From Qipengyuania atrilutea (GTDB lineage: Bacteria > Pseudomonadota > Alphaproteobacteria > Sphingomonadales > Sphingomonadaceae), in NCBI RefSeq assembly GCF_013370205.1, contig NZ_JABWGV010000002.1, positions 1 to 64,000 on the forward strand: DNA of 64,000 bases, given 5' to 3'. Below, one piece after another: positions 1-8,103 of the stretch. Position 1 is the first letter of the stretch, and each line of letters starts with the position of its first letter. The position numbers and the translations under genes were made by a program. The notes beneath the pieces were generated by a model. The model did not search any database, was not told the DNA's origin, and saw only the letters and a list, made by a program, of their open reading frames with translations.

Positions 1-591
1 GCATCGGCTTCGGGTATCGGCGCGGTTGCCATCGGCACCAGTGCATCTGCCAGCCAAACCTCTTCTACCGCAATCGGTGCGAACGCCACCACCACTGCCG
101 CAAACCAGGTCACGCTCGGCGGTTCGGGTTCTTCGGTGCGCATCGGCGACATCGCCGCATCGACCGCCGCGCAGTCGGGCAACGTCCAGGCGGTAACGGT
201 CGACAGCACCGGTACGCTCGGCACCACCGCCATCGCCACCGCCGCGCAGGTCGACAACGTCCGCCTCGCCATGGACAATATCGCCGCCGTCACCGATGCG
301 CAGTTCGCTGCACTCTCCGATCAGGTGACCGGCCTCGACTTCCGCCTCGATCAGCTCGACGAAACCACCAGCGGCGGTATTGCCGCGGCCATGGCCTTCG
401 GCGGAACGATGATCGTTCCCGACAGCGCGATCAGCGTCAGCCTGAACGGCTCGACCTATCAGGGCGAGCAAGGCTTTGCCGGCACTGTCTCGGCTCGCGT
501 CGCCCCGCGTATTTACGTATCGGGCGGTATCGCCGGTTCGACGGCCGACAACACGACCGGCGGGCGCGTAGGCGTAGCCTTCGGCTTCTAA
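1..591 (+). CDS. Trimeric autotransporter adhesin (YadA-like), 3' end only
   Basis: The reading frame is open from base 1, so the gene begins upstream of the window; only the last 196 residues are present. The first ~45 residues carry YadA head-type repeats (AIGTSASA, AIGANATT, then NQVTLGG). A short stalk with spaced hydrophobics follows (about residues 75-120), then a glycine-rich segment and a membrane anchor of about 70 residues ending in GVAFGF, a typical outer-membrane beta-barrel end with C-terminal Phe. Known family role: three chains form a surface fibre anchored by a shared 12-strand barrel, used for attachment. The ligand cannot be read from this fragment. A strong terminator follows directly. 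Confidence 0.88.
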   Translation, partial: ASASGIGAVAIGTSASASQTSSTAIGANATTTAANQVTLGGSGSSVRIGDIAASTAAQSGNVQAVTVDSTGTLGTTAIATAAQVDNVRLAMDNIAAVTDAQFAALSDQVTGLDFRLDQLDETTSGGIAAAMAFGGTMIVPDSAISVSLNGSTYQGEQGFAGTVSARVAPRIYVSGGIAGSTADNTTGGRVGVAFGF

Positions 592-615
592 CTGCTGCCC
601 GCAACTGACTTAAGA

Positions 616-648
616 GGCTGGTCCCGTATTCGCGGGGCCGGCCTTTTT
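616..648 (+). terminator. Rho-independent terminator after the adhesin gene
   Basis: GGCTGGTCCCG (616-626) pairs with CGGGGCCGGCC (633-643), with two G-U pairs and a 6-nt loop, followed by TTTTT (644-648). It lies 25 nt after the adhesin stop codon. Confidence 0.85.
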
Positions 649-659
649 GCGTTTTCCGG

Positions 660-998
660 CTAAGACTGCCAGTCCTGAAGGACGCAGCCGTAGCCTTCGC
701 GGTACGAGGCTGTGTCAGATCGCACCAGTGGGAAGCTCGCGGTCACGCTTCGCGCTTCGTCGTCCTCGGACAGGCGAACGAGTTCCATTCCCGCCAGCTT
801 GTCCTTCGCGCAGTCGTCGAGGCTGCGTCCGGCTACGAACCGGCACGAGCATGCTACCCGCGCGCTATACGCTGTGCCCGCCGCCGCATAGCCATGTATC
901 GGCGCGCGGTAGAGCCAGATCGCTCCGGCAATCACGACGGTTACCGCCAATAGCGCGAGGCCCCAGCCCGGTTTGAACATCGACTTGCGTTTGGTCAT
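660..998 (-). CDS. Hypothetical membrane-anchored protein
   Basis: This 112-residue protein has a basic N-terminus (MTKRKSMFK), one hydrophobic segment (about residues 12-31) and a periplasmic part with five cysteines, two of them in ACSC, which suggests disulfides or a metal site. I do not recognise a family. Its ATG is at 998, divergent from the serine hydrolase whose likely start is at 1034, so the two share a very short promoter region or one is read through. The divergent layout may mean the two are linked, but nothing in the sequence proves it. Confidence 0.65.
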   Translation of the reverse strand: MTKRKSMFKPGWGLALLAVTVVIAGAIWLYRAPIHGYAAAGTAYSARVACSCRFVAGRSLDDCAKDKLAGMELVRLSEDDEARSVTASFPLVRSDTASYREGYGCVLQDWQS

Positions 999-1033
999 TG
1001 AAGAATCGCGTTCCTTGCGCGAGGGGTGCGTCG

Positions 1034-2176
1034 ATGCTCCGCCTTCGCTTCCACATATCAGCTGCGCTCCCTATCGCCGCTCTCGCTTTCCTGCCAGCCC
1101 TTGCTGGCTGCGGCGAACCGCAGGAGGAGCCCCTACCGCCGTTGACCGAAACGGCATTAGCGGCAGTGAACGAGAACCCCGGCGCGCCGCGCGATCAGCT
1201 CGCCCGCGAGGTCGACGAGCTCTTCACCGACCGCGAGTTCGGAGAAACGCGCGCACTTGTCCTCATGCACGGCGGCAAGATCGCGGCCGAGCGTTACGCT
1301 CCCGGTTATGATGCGGACACGCGCTTCGTCAGTTGGTCGATGGCGAAGACGGTCACGGCCGTCATGATCGGCATGCTGGTAGCCGACGGGCGCCTCACCC
1401 TGGACGCGCCCGCGCCGGTTCCGATGTGGCAGCGCGCCGGCGATGCGCGAAGCGAGATCACGCTGCGCCACCTCCTGCAGATGCGCAGCGGGCTCGACCA
1501 TACGGAGGCGGGCGACCCGCCATACGAAAGCAGCGAGGTCCGCATGCTCTTCCTCGACGGACGAGGCGACATGGCGCGCTGGGCGAAGGAGCAGCCGCTA
1601 GAGGCCGAGCCAGGCGAGCAGTACGAGTATTCGAGCAACACCACGGTCATCCTCGCCGATATCGCCGCGCGAGCACTCACCGACAGCACCGACCCGCAAA
1701 CGCGGCGCAAGGCGGTTGCGGATTACCTCGAGGCGCGGTTGTTCGGCCCGCTCGGCATGACCTCGATGATCCCCGAATTCGATGCGAGCGGCACGCTGAT
1801 CGGCGGCAGCCTGATCCACGGAACCGCGCGCGACTGGGCGAAGTTCGGTGAATTCCTTCGCACCGGCGGTTCGTCGGGCGGCGCGCAGCTGGTGCCGCGG
1901 CAATGGGTCGACGCGATGACGACTCCAAGCCCCAAGTCCGAATTCTACGGCTACCAGACCTGGCTCAACCGCGATTCGGGTATCGACCGCGACAAGAGCA
2001 AGGCGGACCGCGGACCCGATACGCTGTTCGCGGCTGTCGGCCACATGGGACAATACATTCTCGTTTCGCCGGAGCAAGAATTGACGCTGGTAAGGCTCGG
2101 CCACTCGGACAGCGAAGAGCGAACGAGGATGGTCGGCGGGCTGTTCGACATCGTGGAACTGTACCCCGCCGACTGA
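1034..2176 (+). CDS. Serine hydrolase, beta-lactamase/class C family lipoprotein
   Basis: This is a secreted penicillin-binding-protein-like serine hydrolase. The N-terminus is a lipoprotein signal with lipobox LAGC, so the mature enzyme is probably tethered to a membrane facing the periplasm. The SxxK nucleophile motif appears as SMAK, the YxN-type element as YSSN, and a late HMGQ takes the place of the KTG triad. This pattern resembles 6-aminohexanoate-dimer hydrolases and esterase EstB more than true AmpC. The frame is open back to a TTG at 998, but ATG 1034 has a GAGGGG Shine-Dalgarno 8 nt upstream and begins the signal peptide. It converges on the PhzF gene with a 4-bp gap. The substrate is unknown. 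Confidence 0.85.
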   Translation: MLRLRFHISAALPIAALAFLPALAGCGEPQEEPLPPLTETALAAVNENPGAPRDQLAREVDELFTDREFGETRALVLMHGGKIAAERYAPGYDADTRFVSWSMAKTVTAVMIGMLVADGRLTLDAPAPVPMWQRAGDARSEITLRHLLQMRSGLDHTEAGDPPYESSEVRMLFLDGRGDMARWAKEQPLEAEPGEQYEYSSNTTVILADIAARALTDSTDPQTRRKAVADYLEARLFGPLGMTSMIPEFDASGTLIGGSLIHGTARDWAKFGEFLRTGGSSGGAQLVPRQWVDAMTTPSPKSEFYGYQTWLNRDSGIDRDKSKADRGPDTLFAAVGHMGQYILVSPEQELTLVRLGHSDSEERTRMVGGLFDIVELYPAD

Positions 2177-2180
2177 CCCT

Positions 2181-2993
2181 TCAGTGGGGCAGCAGGAACT
2201 CCCCTTCCACGACGCTCACGCATTCGCCGCCGAGTACTGCTCGCGCATCCGCGCCGTGGCCCTCCAGCCGGCACGCCAAATCGCCGCCTCGCCTGCTTGC
2301 CTGGTGCGCCGTAAAGGTTTCGCGCCCCAGCTTTGCGGCCCAGAACGGTGTCAACGCGGCGTGGGCGGAGCCGGTCACCGAATCCTCGTCGACCCCGCCG
2401 CCGGGCACGAAGACGCGGCTGACGACATCGGTCCGGCTTCCCGGCGCGGTGCAGATGAACTGGTCGTCGCCGAGCGCACCAAGACCGCGCAGGTCCGGAT
2501 CGAGCGCGCGGACCTGTTCCTCGTTTTCGAACAGGTAGATGCCGTAGCCGTTTTCATTGAGCCACACCTCTAATGGATCAGCGCCCAGCAGCGCCGCCGC
2601 TTCGGCCCATTCGCCGCGCTCGGTCGGAATGGCCGGCAGCCCGAGCTCGTAACCCGCCTCGCTGCGTGCCACTTCCAGCACGCCCGCCTTGCGCGTGCGG
2701 AAGGTTAGGCGATCCCCGCCGTCCCGCGTCAGCAGGACATGGCCGCTCGCGAGTGTCGCATGGCCGCAGAGCCGGATTTCGCAGGTCGGCGTGAACCAGC
2801 GGAGTTCCCAATCCGCTTCGCCGGTCTGGTCGCGTACGACGAATGCCGTTTCGGCGAAGTTGTTCTCCTCGCCGATCGCTTGCAGTACCTCGTCGCTCAG
2901 CCATTCTTCGAGCGGCATGACCGCCGCCTGATTGCCAGTGAACGGCCGCGATGCGAAGGCATCGACGTGGTAGTAGGGCAGGCGCAGCATCAT
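2181..2993 (-). CDS. PhzF family isomerase/epimerase-like protein
   Basis: This 270-residue protein matches the PhzF fold family: it starts with YYHVDAFASRPFTGNQAAV, carries the NNFAETAF acid motif near residue 45 and the CGHATLASG glycine loop, and repeats the half-domain pattern with DSVTGSAHAAL. Characterised members isomerise small cyclic substrates (PhzF acts on trans-2,3-dihydro-3-hydroxyanthranilate), but no phenazine genes are nearby, so the substrate is open. The start is set by an ATGA overlap: ATG 2993-2991 overlaps the TGA of the CDF transporter, with GGAG about 9 nt before. Last gene of the pdxH-CDF-PhzF run. Confidence 0.85.
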   Translation of the reverse strand: MMLRLPYYHVDAFASRPFTGNQAAVMPLEEWLSDEVLQAIGEENNFAETAFVVRDQTGEADWELRWFTPTCEIRLCGHATLASGHVLLTRDGGDRLTFRTRKAGVLEVARSEAGYELGLPAIPTERGEWAEAAALLGADPLEVWLNENGYGIYLFENEEQVRALDPDLRGLGALGDDQFICTAPGSRTDVVSRVFVPGGGVDEDSVTGSAHAALTPFWAAKLGRETFTAHQASRRGGDLACRLEGHGADARAVLGGECVSVVEGEFLLPH

Positions 2994-3955
2994 TCGCCGT
3001 TCTCCAGTTTCGCGAATTCGTTCTGTTCGACCAGCGGGTTGTCCGGCTCGTCGATATGTCCCTTGGGATCGATGTGGATGAGGAGTTCGAGGCCGGGAAA
3101 CTCGCGGCACAGATCCTCTTCCACCGAATCGATGATTTCGTGCGCGTCGTGCACGCTCATGCTGCCGGGCAGATCGACGTGGAACTGCGCGAAGTCGGTG
3201 TGGCCGCTGGTACGGGTGCGAAGATCGTGCAGGTTGCTAAGTTCGGGATGGCGCGCGGCGACCTCGACGAAACGCTGGCGCTTCTCGTCGGGCCATTCGT
3301 GATCCATCAGCTGGTGCACCGCTTCGCCTGCCGCCTGCCACGCGCCCCAGGCGAGCCACAGCGCGATGGCGATCCCGAACAATGGGTCCGCCTTGCCGAA
3401 CCCGAGGAACTGGTCGAGCGCGAGCGCCGCGATGACCGCCACGTTGAGCAGCAGGTCGGACTGGTAATGGACGTGGTCGGCATGGATCGCGACCGAGCGG
3501 GTGCGGCTGATGACGTAGCGCTGCCAGCCGAGCAGCGCGAGCGTCGCCAGGATCGCGACGACGCTGACGGCAATGCCCTCGCCCGCTGCCTCGACGCGTT
3601 CGCCGGTCAGGAGCGCGCTGACGGACCGGAAGGCAATGCCCGCAGCCGAGATACCGATCAGCAGCACCTGGAAGACCGCGGACAGCGCTTCCGCCTTGCC
3701 GTGGCCGAACCGGTGGTTGTGGTCGGCGGGCAGCGACGCGATCCATACGCTGACGAGCGTCGCGAGGCTCGCCACGAGATCGAGCGCGGTGTCGGCGAGG
3801 CTGCCCAGCATCGCGGTCGAGCCGGTACGCCAGCTCGCCCAGATCTTCAGAACCAGCAGGAAGGTTGCCACGCTGATCGACGCGAGTGCGGCGCTGCGCG
3901 TCAGGCGGGCGCGGTCGATGTCGACGCTCCGCGTGCCTTGGGCCGCCGCCGTCAC
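2990..3955 (-). CDS. Cation diffusion facilitator (CDF) family divalent metal exporter
   Basis: This 321-residue inner-membrane protein has about six transmembrane helices and a C-terminal cytoplasmic domain. The metal site is readable: D-x3-D in DTALD (helix 2) and H-x3-D in HYQSD (helix 5), the arrangement of FieF/YiiP zinc/iron antiporters. A histidine-bearing loop DHNHRFGHG lies between helices 2 and 3. The frame is open to 4084, but the likely start is GTG 3955, which overlaps the pdxH stop by 4 nt (GTGA), giving translational coupling. The specific metal cannot be told from sequence. Confidence 0.9.
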   Translation of the reverse strand: MTAAAQGTRSVDIDRARLTRSAALASISVATFLLVLKIWASWRTGSTAMLGSLADTALDLVASLATLVSVWIASLPADHNHRFGHGKAEALSAVFQVLLIGISAAGIAFRSVSALLTGERVEAAGEGIAVSVVAILATLALLGWQRYVISRTRSVAIHADHVHYQSDLLLNVAVIAALALDQFLGFGKADPLFGIAIALWLAWGAWQAAGEAVHQLMDHEWPDEKRQRFVEVAARHPELSNLHDLRTRTSGHTDFAQFHVDLPGSMSVHDAHEIIDSVEEDLCREFPGLELLIHIDPKGHIDEPDNPLVEQNEFAKLENGE

Positions 3956-4569
3956 GGGAACAGCAGCGTGTCGGACCACGCCTCCCCCTCGCCGCTGCGA
4001 GTGAAGCGGCGGCGGTCGTGCATCCGCGCGGGCCGATCGATCCAGAACTCTATGGCCAGAGGCGTCAGCCGGAAGCCGGTCCATTCCTGGGGCCGCGGTA
4101 TTTCGGTCCCTTCTGGATAGCGTTCCTCGAGCGTGGCAACCCGCTCGAAGTAGTCGGCGCGGTGCGGCAGGGGGCGCGACTGGTCAGACGCGGCGGAGGC
4201 GATCTGAGACGAGCGGCCGCGCGAATGGAAGTACGCGTCCGCTTCCGCATCAGTGACCTGCGTGAGCGGACCCTCGATCCGGATCTGACGGCGCAGGCTC
4301 TTCCAGTGGAACAGCAAGGCGGCCTGCATGTTCGCGTGGATCTCACCGCCCTTGCGGCTCAGTGCATTGGTGTAGAACACGAAGCCGCCCGGCCCGTGAC
4401 CCTTGAGCAGGACCATCCGCACCGACGGTGCACCCTCGGGCGTGGCTGTCGCCAGTGCCATGGCGTTGGGGTCGTTCGGTTCGCTCTGTTTCGCCTCTGC
4501 GAACCACGCATCGAACAGCGCGAAGGGATCGCTTGCCGGAATGACGCTCTGCTCATTCTCCACGGGCAT
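3952..4569 (-). CDS. pdxH: Pyridoxamine 5'-phosphate oxidase
   Basis: This FMN enzyme oxidises pyridoxine or pyridoxamine 5'-phosphate to pyridoxal 5'-phosphate (vitamin B6 synthesis and salvage). The 205-residue length fits the family. FMN-binding elements RMVLLKG, FVFYTN and SRKGGE are present, followed by WKSLRRQIRIEG, the substrate-contact segment, and the C-terminal domain with EWTGFRLTP and RMHDRRRF. An AGGAG box touches the ATG at 4569 but is 6 nt from an in-frame GTG at 4563, so the real start may be GTG 4563. First gene of a coupled three-gene run. Confidence 0.94.
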   Translation of the reverse strand: MPVENEQSVIPASDPFALFDAWFAEAKQSEPNDPNAMALATATPEGAPSVRMVLLKGHGPGGFVFYTNALSRKGGEIHANMQAALLFHWKSLRRQIRIEGPLTQVTDAEADAYFHSRGRSSQIASAASDQSRPLPHRADYFERVATLEERYPEGTEIPRPQEWTGFRLTPLAIEFWIDRPARMHDRRRFTRSGEGEAWSDTLLFP

Positions 4570-4579
4570 CTCCTACAGG

Positions 4580-4597
4580 ATGGAACACATGGAACAC
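4580..4597. repeat. Perfect tandem 9-bp repeat upstream of pdxH
   Basis: ATGGAACAC occurs twice head to tail (GTGTTCCAT twice on the pdxH strand), ending 10 nt before the pdxH ATG. It may be part of the 5' leader or a protein-binding site. The 9-nt period does not fit alphaproteobacterial LexA boxes (GTTC-N7-GTTC). Confidence 0.5.
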
Positions 4598-4775
4598 GGT
4601 ACAATGAACGAAAATTTGGGCGGCTGAAGCGCGCCGAACAGGGAGCTGCGCGTAGCCGCGTAAGCCGGAAAAAGAGATCGCCTCGCAAGACATGAACGCC
4701 GCTCTAACTCCCGGAGCGCAGGTAGGGAAGCCTTCGCGCTTGCGCGCGGGGCGCGGCGCACCTAGCTATCGGGCG

Positions 4776-5732
4776 ATGGCCGATCCTTACTCCACCCTTG
4801 GCATTGCGCGCGACGCGTCCGAAAAGGACATCAAGAGCGCCTACCGGAAACTCGCCAAGGAGCTCCATCCGGACCGCAACAAGGACAATCCGCGCGCGGC
4901 GGAGAAATTCAACGAAGCGACGCAAGCTTACGATCTCCTGTCCGACAAGGATAAGCGGGCCCGCTTCGACCGCGGCGAAATCGACGCAGACGGCAACCCG
5001 GCCAACCCATTCGCGGGTATGGGCGGTGGTGGTGGCTACCAGGGCGGCGGCTTCCGCGGCGGGCAGCAAGGCGGTTTCCGAGCGCAGGATTTCGAAGGCT
5101 TCGGCAACGATGCCGATATCGGCGACATATTCGAAGGGCTGTTCGGCGGCGGCAGACGCGGCGCCGGTGCAGGCTTCGGGGGCGCGCGGCGTCCCCCGCC
5201 CCCGCCGCCGCGCAAGGGCGCCGACATCATGTACCGCCTGCGCGTGCCCTTCGTCGATGCAGCGACCCGCGCGGACCAGCGCATCACCCTTTCCGACGGC
5301 AAAACCATCGATCTCAAACTACCCGCCGGGGTCGAGGACGGCACGCAGATGCGCCTCAAGGGCAAGGGCGAGCAGGGTCCGGGCGGCGCAGGCGACGGGA
5401 TCGTGAAGATCGAGGTCCTCGGCCATTCGCTCTACCGCCGCGACGGGGACGACGTGCGCTTCGATTTGCCGATCACGCTCGACGAAGCTGTATACGGTGC
5501 AAAGGTGCGCGTGCCTACGGTCGACGGCGCGGTGATGATGACGATCAAGCCGGGGACCGACGGAGGCAGCGTGCTGCGCCTCAAGGGCAAGGGCTTCACG
5601 CGCAAGAACGGGACGCGCGGCGACCAGCTCGTGACGCTGGAAATACAGCTCCCTCAAGATCTTGCAGAACTTGCCAAGCGCCTCGAAGGCTGGAAAGACA
5701 CGAGCGATCCGCGCAGCAAGCTGGGCGGCTAA
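4776..5732 (+). CDS. Type II DnaJ/CbpA-like co-chaperone
   Basis: A 318-residue J-domain protein. The J domain occupies residues ~3-68 and has the HPD motif (LHPDRN) that stimulates DnaK ATPase. A glycine/phenylalanine-rich linker (~80-150) follows, then the DnaJ C-terminal substrate-binding domains (~155-310) with LPAGVEDGTQMRLKGKG and LRLKGKGF. The four CxxCxGxG repeats of type I DnaJ are absent, so it is a type II, CbpA-like protein. Start ATG 4776 is chosen because the J domain begins at once (MADPYSTLG); the frame is open to 4692. It is divergent from pdxH and followed by the BrkB-like gene after 38 bp. Confidence 0.88.
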   Translation: MADPYSTLGIARDASEKDIKSAYRKLAKELHPDRNKDNPRAAEKFNEATQAYDLLSDKDKRARFDRGEIDADGNPANPFAGMGGGGGYQGGGFRGGQQGGFRAQDFEGFGNDADIGDIFEGLFGGGRRGAGAGFGGARRPPPPPPRKGADIMYRLRVPFVDAATRADQRITLSDGKTIDLKLPAGVEDGTQMRLKGKGEQGPGGAGDGIVKIEVLGHSLYRRDGDDVRFDLPITLDEAVYGAKVRVPTVDGAVMMTIKPGTDGGSVLRLKGKGFTRKNGTRGDQLVTLEIQLPQDLAELAKRLEGWKDTSDPRSKLGG

Positions 5733-5770
5733 AGCGGGCCGACAGGCCCGACGCGTGAGGGGAGGCATCT

Positions 5771-6766
5771 TTGCCCGACAGCAAGCTGGCCGATCCCGAG
5801 CAGCGCAAGAAGCGCTCGCTCACGCCGGAAGAGCGGCGCAAGGAAGCCAAGTATTTCAAGCGCGTTCGCGCCCGGATGGGGCCGGGCACACGTACCTTCG
5901 AGATCATGAAACGGGTCGCGGTCGGCACCTATAACGACGGCTTCATCCATGCCGGCAACCTCGCCTACATGGCGATGCTGGCGATCTTCCCCTTCTTCAT
6001 CCTCGGCGCCGCAATGTTCTCCGCCATCGGCGAAGAGCAGGACCGCGCGGCGACTGTGAACGCCATTCTGCTCGCCCTGCCGCCGGTAGTGGCGGAAACC
6101 ATTGGCCCGGTCGCGCGCAATGTCATCGAAGCGCGCAGCGGCTGGCTATTATGGGCCGGCGCCGCGGTGGCCCTGTGGACCGTCGGAAGCCTAGTCGAGA
6201 CGATCCGCGACATGCTCCGCCGCGCCTACGGAACCGAGGCGACCCACTCCTTCCTGCGCTACCGCCTCTTGTCGGCAGGCATCATCTTCCTCGCCGTCAT
6301 TATGCTGATGATCTCGCTCATCGCGCAGGTCCTGATCGGGACGGCGCAGGAATTCATCGCCGCCTACCTGCCGGAGCTTAACGAGGCGCTGTCCCGCCTC
6401 TCGCTTTCCCGGATCGTCCCGGCGGTCGGTCTGTTCGCATCGCTGTACATGCTGTTCTACACCCTCACCCCGCACGAATACCGCAAACGGCGCTATCCCA
6501 AGTGGCCCGGCGCGCTCGTGGTGACGCTGTGGTGGCTCGCCGTCACCGTCGCCTTGCCGCCGGTCCTGCGCAGCTTCTTCACCTACGACCTCACTTACGG
6601 CAGCCTTGCGGGCATGATGGTAACGCTATTCTTTTTCTGGCTAGTCGGCTTCGGAATGGTAATAGGCGCCGAACTCAACGCGGCCCTTGCCGAAACGCCA
6701 GAGGAAACGGACGTGATCGAGCAAGCGGACGACGCGGATGCAAACACGACGGAGGCGAGTGCATGA
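5771..6766 (+). CDS. YihY/BrkB family inner-membrane protein
   Basis: This 331-residue protein has a charged cytoplasmic N-terminus (residues 1-55) and about six transmembrane helices, with the family signatures NLAYMAMLAIFPFFI and YRKRRYPKWPGAL. The acidic tail is DDADANTTEASA. YihY/BrkB proteins were once annotated as ribonuclease BN; the function is unknown and proposed to be transport. The start is TTG 5771 with GGAGG 5 nt upstream. Its TGA overlaps the fabI ATG by 4 nt (ATGA), so the two are translationally coupled, which hints at an envelope or lipid-related role. Confidence 0.88.
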   Translation: MPDSKLADPEQRKKRSLTPEERRKEAKYFKRVRARMGPGTRTFEIMKRVAVGTYNDGFIHAGNLAYMAMLAIFPFFILGAAMFSAIGEEQDRAATVNAILLALPPVVAETIGPVARNVIEARSGWLLWAGAAVALWTVGSLVETIRDMLRRAYGTEATHSFLRYRLLSAGIIFLAVIMLMISLIAQVLIGTAQEFIAAYLPELNEALSRLSLSRIVPAVGLFASLYMLFYTLTPHEYRKRRYPKWPGALVVTLWWLAVTVALPPVLRSFFTYDLTYGSLAGMMVTLFFFWLVGFGMVIGAELNAALAETPEETDVIEQADDADANTTEASA

Positions 6767-7566
6767 GTAATCTGATGGCAGGCAAGCGCGGCCTGATAAT
6801 GGGCCTCGCGAACGACAAGTCGCTTGCCTGGGGCATTGCGAAACAGCTCGCCGCGCACGGAGCGGAGCTTGCCTTCACCTATCAAGGTGAAGCTCTGGCG
6901 AAGCGGGTGAAGCCGCTCGCCGAGCAGCTCGGCAGCGACTTCACCTTCGAATGCGACGTGTCGGAGATGTCCGCGCTCGACCGGGCGTTCGACACGCTGA
7001 AGGAACGCTGGGACACGATCGACTTCGTCGTCCACGCAATCGGCTTTTCCGACAAGAACGAGCTGCGCGGGAAATATGTCGATACGAGCCTCGACAACTT
7101 CCTGATGACGATGAACATTTCCGCCTACTCGCTCGTCGCCGTCGCGCAGCGGGCCGCGAAGATGATGCCCAGCGGCGGAAGCATCGTGACGCTGACCTAT
7201 TACGGCGCGGAGAAGGTGATCCCGCACTACAACGTGATGGGCGTCGCCAAGGCCGCGCTGGAAACCAGCGTGCAGTATCTCGCCAACGACCTCGGCCCGC
7301 AGAACATCCGTGTGAACGCGCTGTCGGCTGGCCCGATCAAGACCCTGGCGGCAAGCGGCATCGGCGACTTCCGCTACATCCTAAAGTGGAACGAGCTCAA
7401 TTCGCCGCTGCGCCGCAACGTCACCATCGACGATGTCGGCGGATCGGGACTGTATCTGCTGTCGGACCTATCGTCGGGCGTCACGGGCGAGACACACCAC
7501 GTCGATGCAGGCTATCACGTCGTCGGCATGAAGCAGGAAGACGCGCCCGACATCGCGCTGGATTGA
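6763..7566 (+). CDS. fabI: Enoyl-[acyl-carrier-protein] reductase (NADH), FabI type
   Basis: FabI catalyses the last reduction in each round of type II fatty acid elongation and is the triclosan target. The 267-residue short-chain dehydrogenase fold starts with the FabI-type nucleotide loop GLANDKSLAWGIA. Catalytic Tyr156 and Lys163 sit in YNVMGVAK (Tyr-x6-Lys, the FabI spacing), with Tyr146 preceding, at the same numbers as E. coli FabI. ATG 6763 is in an ATGA overlap with the BrkB-like gene. It converges on the next gene with a 6-bp gap. Confidence 0.95.
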   Translation: MSNLMAGKRGLIMGLANDKSLAWGIAKQLAAHGAELAFTYQGEALAKRVKPLAEQLGSDFTFECDVSEMSALDRAFDTLKERWDTIDFVVHAIGFSDKNELRGKYVDTSLDNFLMTMNISAYSLVAVAQRAAKMMPSGGSIVTLTYYGAEKVIPHYNVMGVAKAALETSVQYLANDLGPQNIRVNALSAGPIKTLAASGIGDFRYILKWNELNSPLRRNVTIDDVGGSGLYLLSDLSSGVTGETHHVDAGYHVVGMKQEDAPDIALD

Positions 7567-7572
7567 TGCTCG

Positions 7573-8043
7573 TCAGGATTGCTCTTCCTGTAACTTCCGA
7601 ATGCAACCAATCGCAATCTGTGCTCGTACAGAGTCTTCGCCGGCGTAAATCTCGAATTCGCGCCGATCACTGGCAATATCCTCACCGTTGCGCTGACCGG
7701 CAAAAAGCTTTTGCCGTCGCACGAACAACTTTCGTGCGTCGACAAAAGCTTGACGCTGAGCGGCGTTCAAAGCACCACGCTCGGTCAGTTGCGTGGCTAG
7801 CGACTCCAGTGCCATATCGCACACAAGTGCCTGCTCATAATCTGATGTTGCCTCCTCCAGAATTGCCTGATTTCCGATCGATAACTCTGCAGCGATCTGT
7901 TTTTCCGCATCGCTAAATTCTTTGCGCTTATCGGCTGGAGGATCGCCCGTTAGTTCACTCGCCCTGTCATTACATGATGCTAGAAGAATGGAAAAAAGGG
8001 CTGCGACAAACATCGTTAGCCTAAAATTTTGGCATATGAGCAT
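7573..8043 (-). CDS. Hypothetical lipoprotein
   Basis: A 156-residue protein of unknown family. The N-terminus is a lipoprotein signal (lipobox LLASC, Cys24 if the ATG at 8043 is used), and the mature part is charged and mostly helical. An internal ATG at 8013 has an AGG box 8 nt upstream but would leave a signal peptide without positive charge, so 8043 is kept. It lies between fabI and the polysaccharide locus, at the left edge of the AT-richer region, divergent from the O-antigen-ligase-like gene (60-bp gap). Confidence 0.6.
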   Translation of the reverse strand: MLICQNFRLTMFVAALFSILLASCNDRASELTGDPPADKRKEFSDAEKQIAAELSIGNQAILEEATSDYEQALVCDMALESLATQLTERGALNAAQRQAFVDARKLFVRRQKLFAGQRNGEDIASDRREFEIYAGEDSVRAQIAIGCIRKLQEEQS

Positions 8044-8103
8044 CGTGCTGCTCTACGCGACATTACCACTTGCGGCAATATGACTATCCGGTAAATCGCG
8101 CCG

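Noticed and set aside
2951-4120. 389-codon plus-strand frame
   Set aside because: Antisense to the CDF transporter, PhzF and pdxH genes; composition is that of a mirror frame.
4580-4597. LexA-type SOS box
   Set aside because: The two GTTC cores are 9 nt apart in period, while the alphaproteobacterial box needs GTTC-N7-GTTC (11-nt period).
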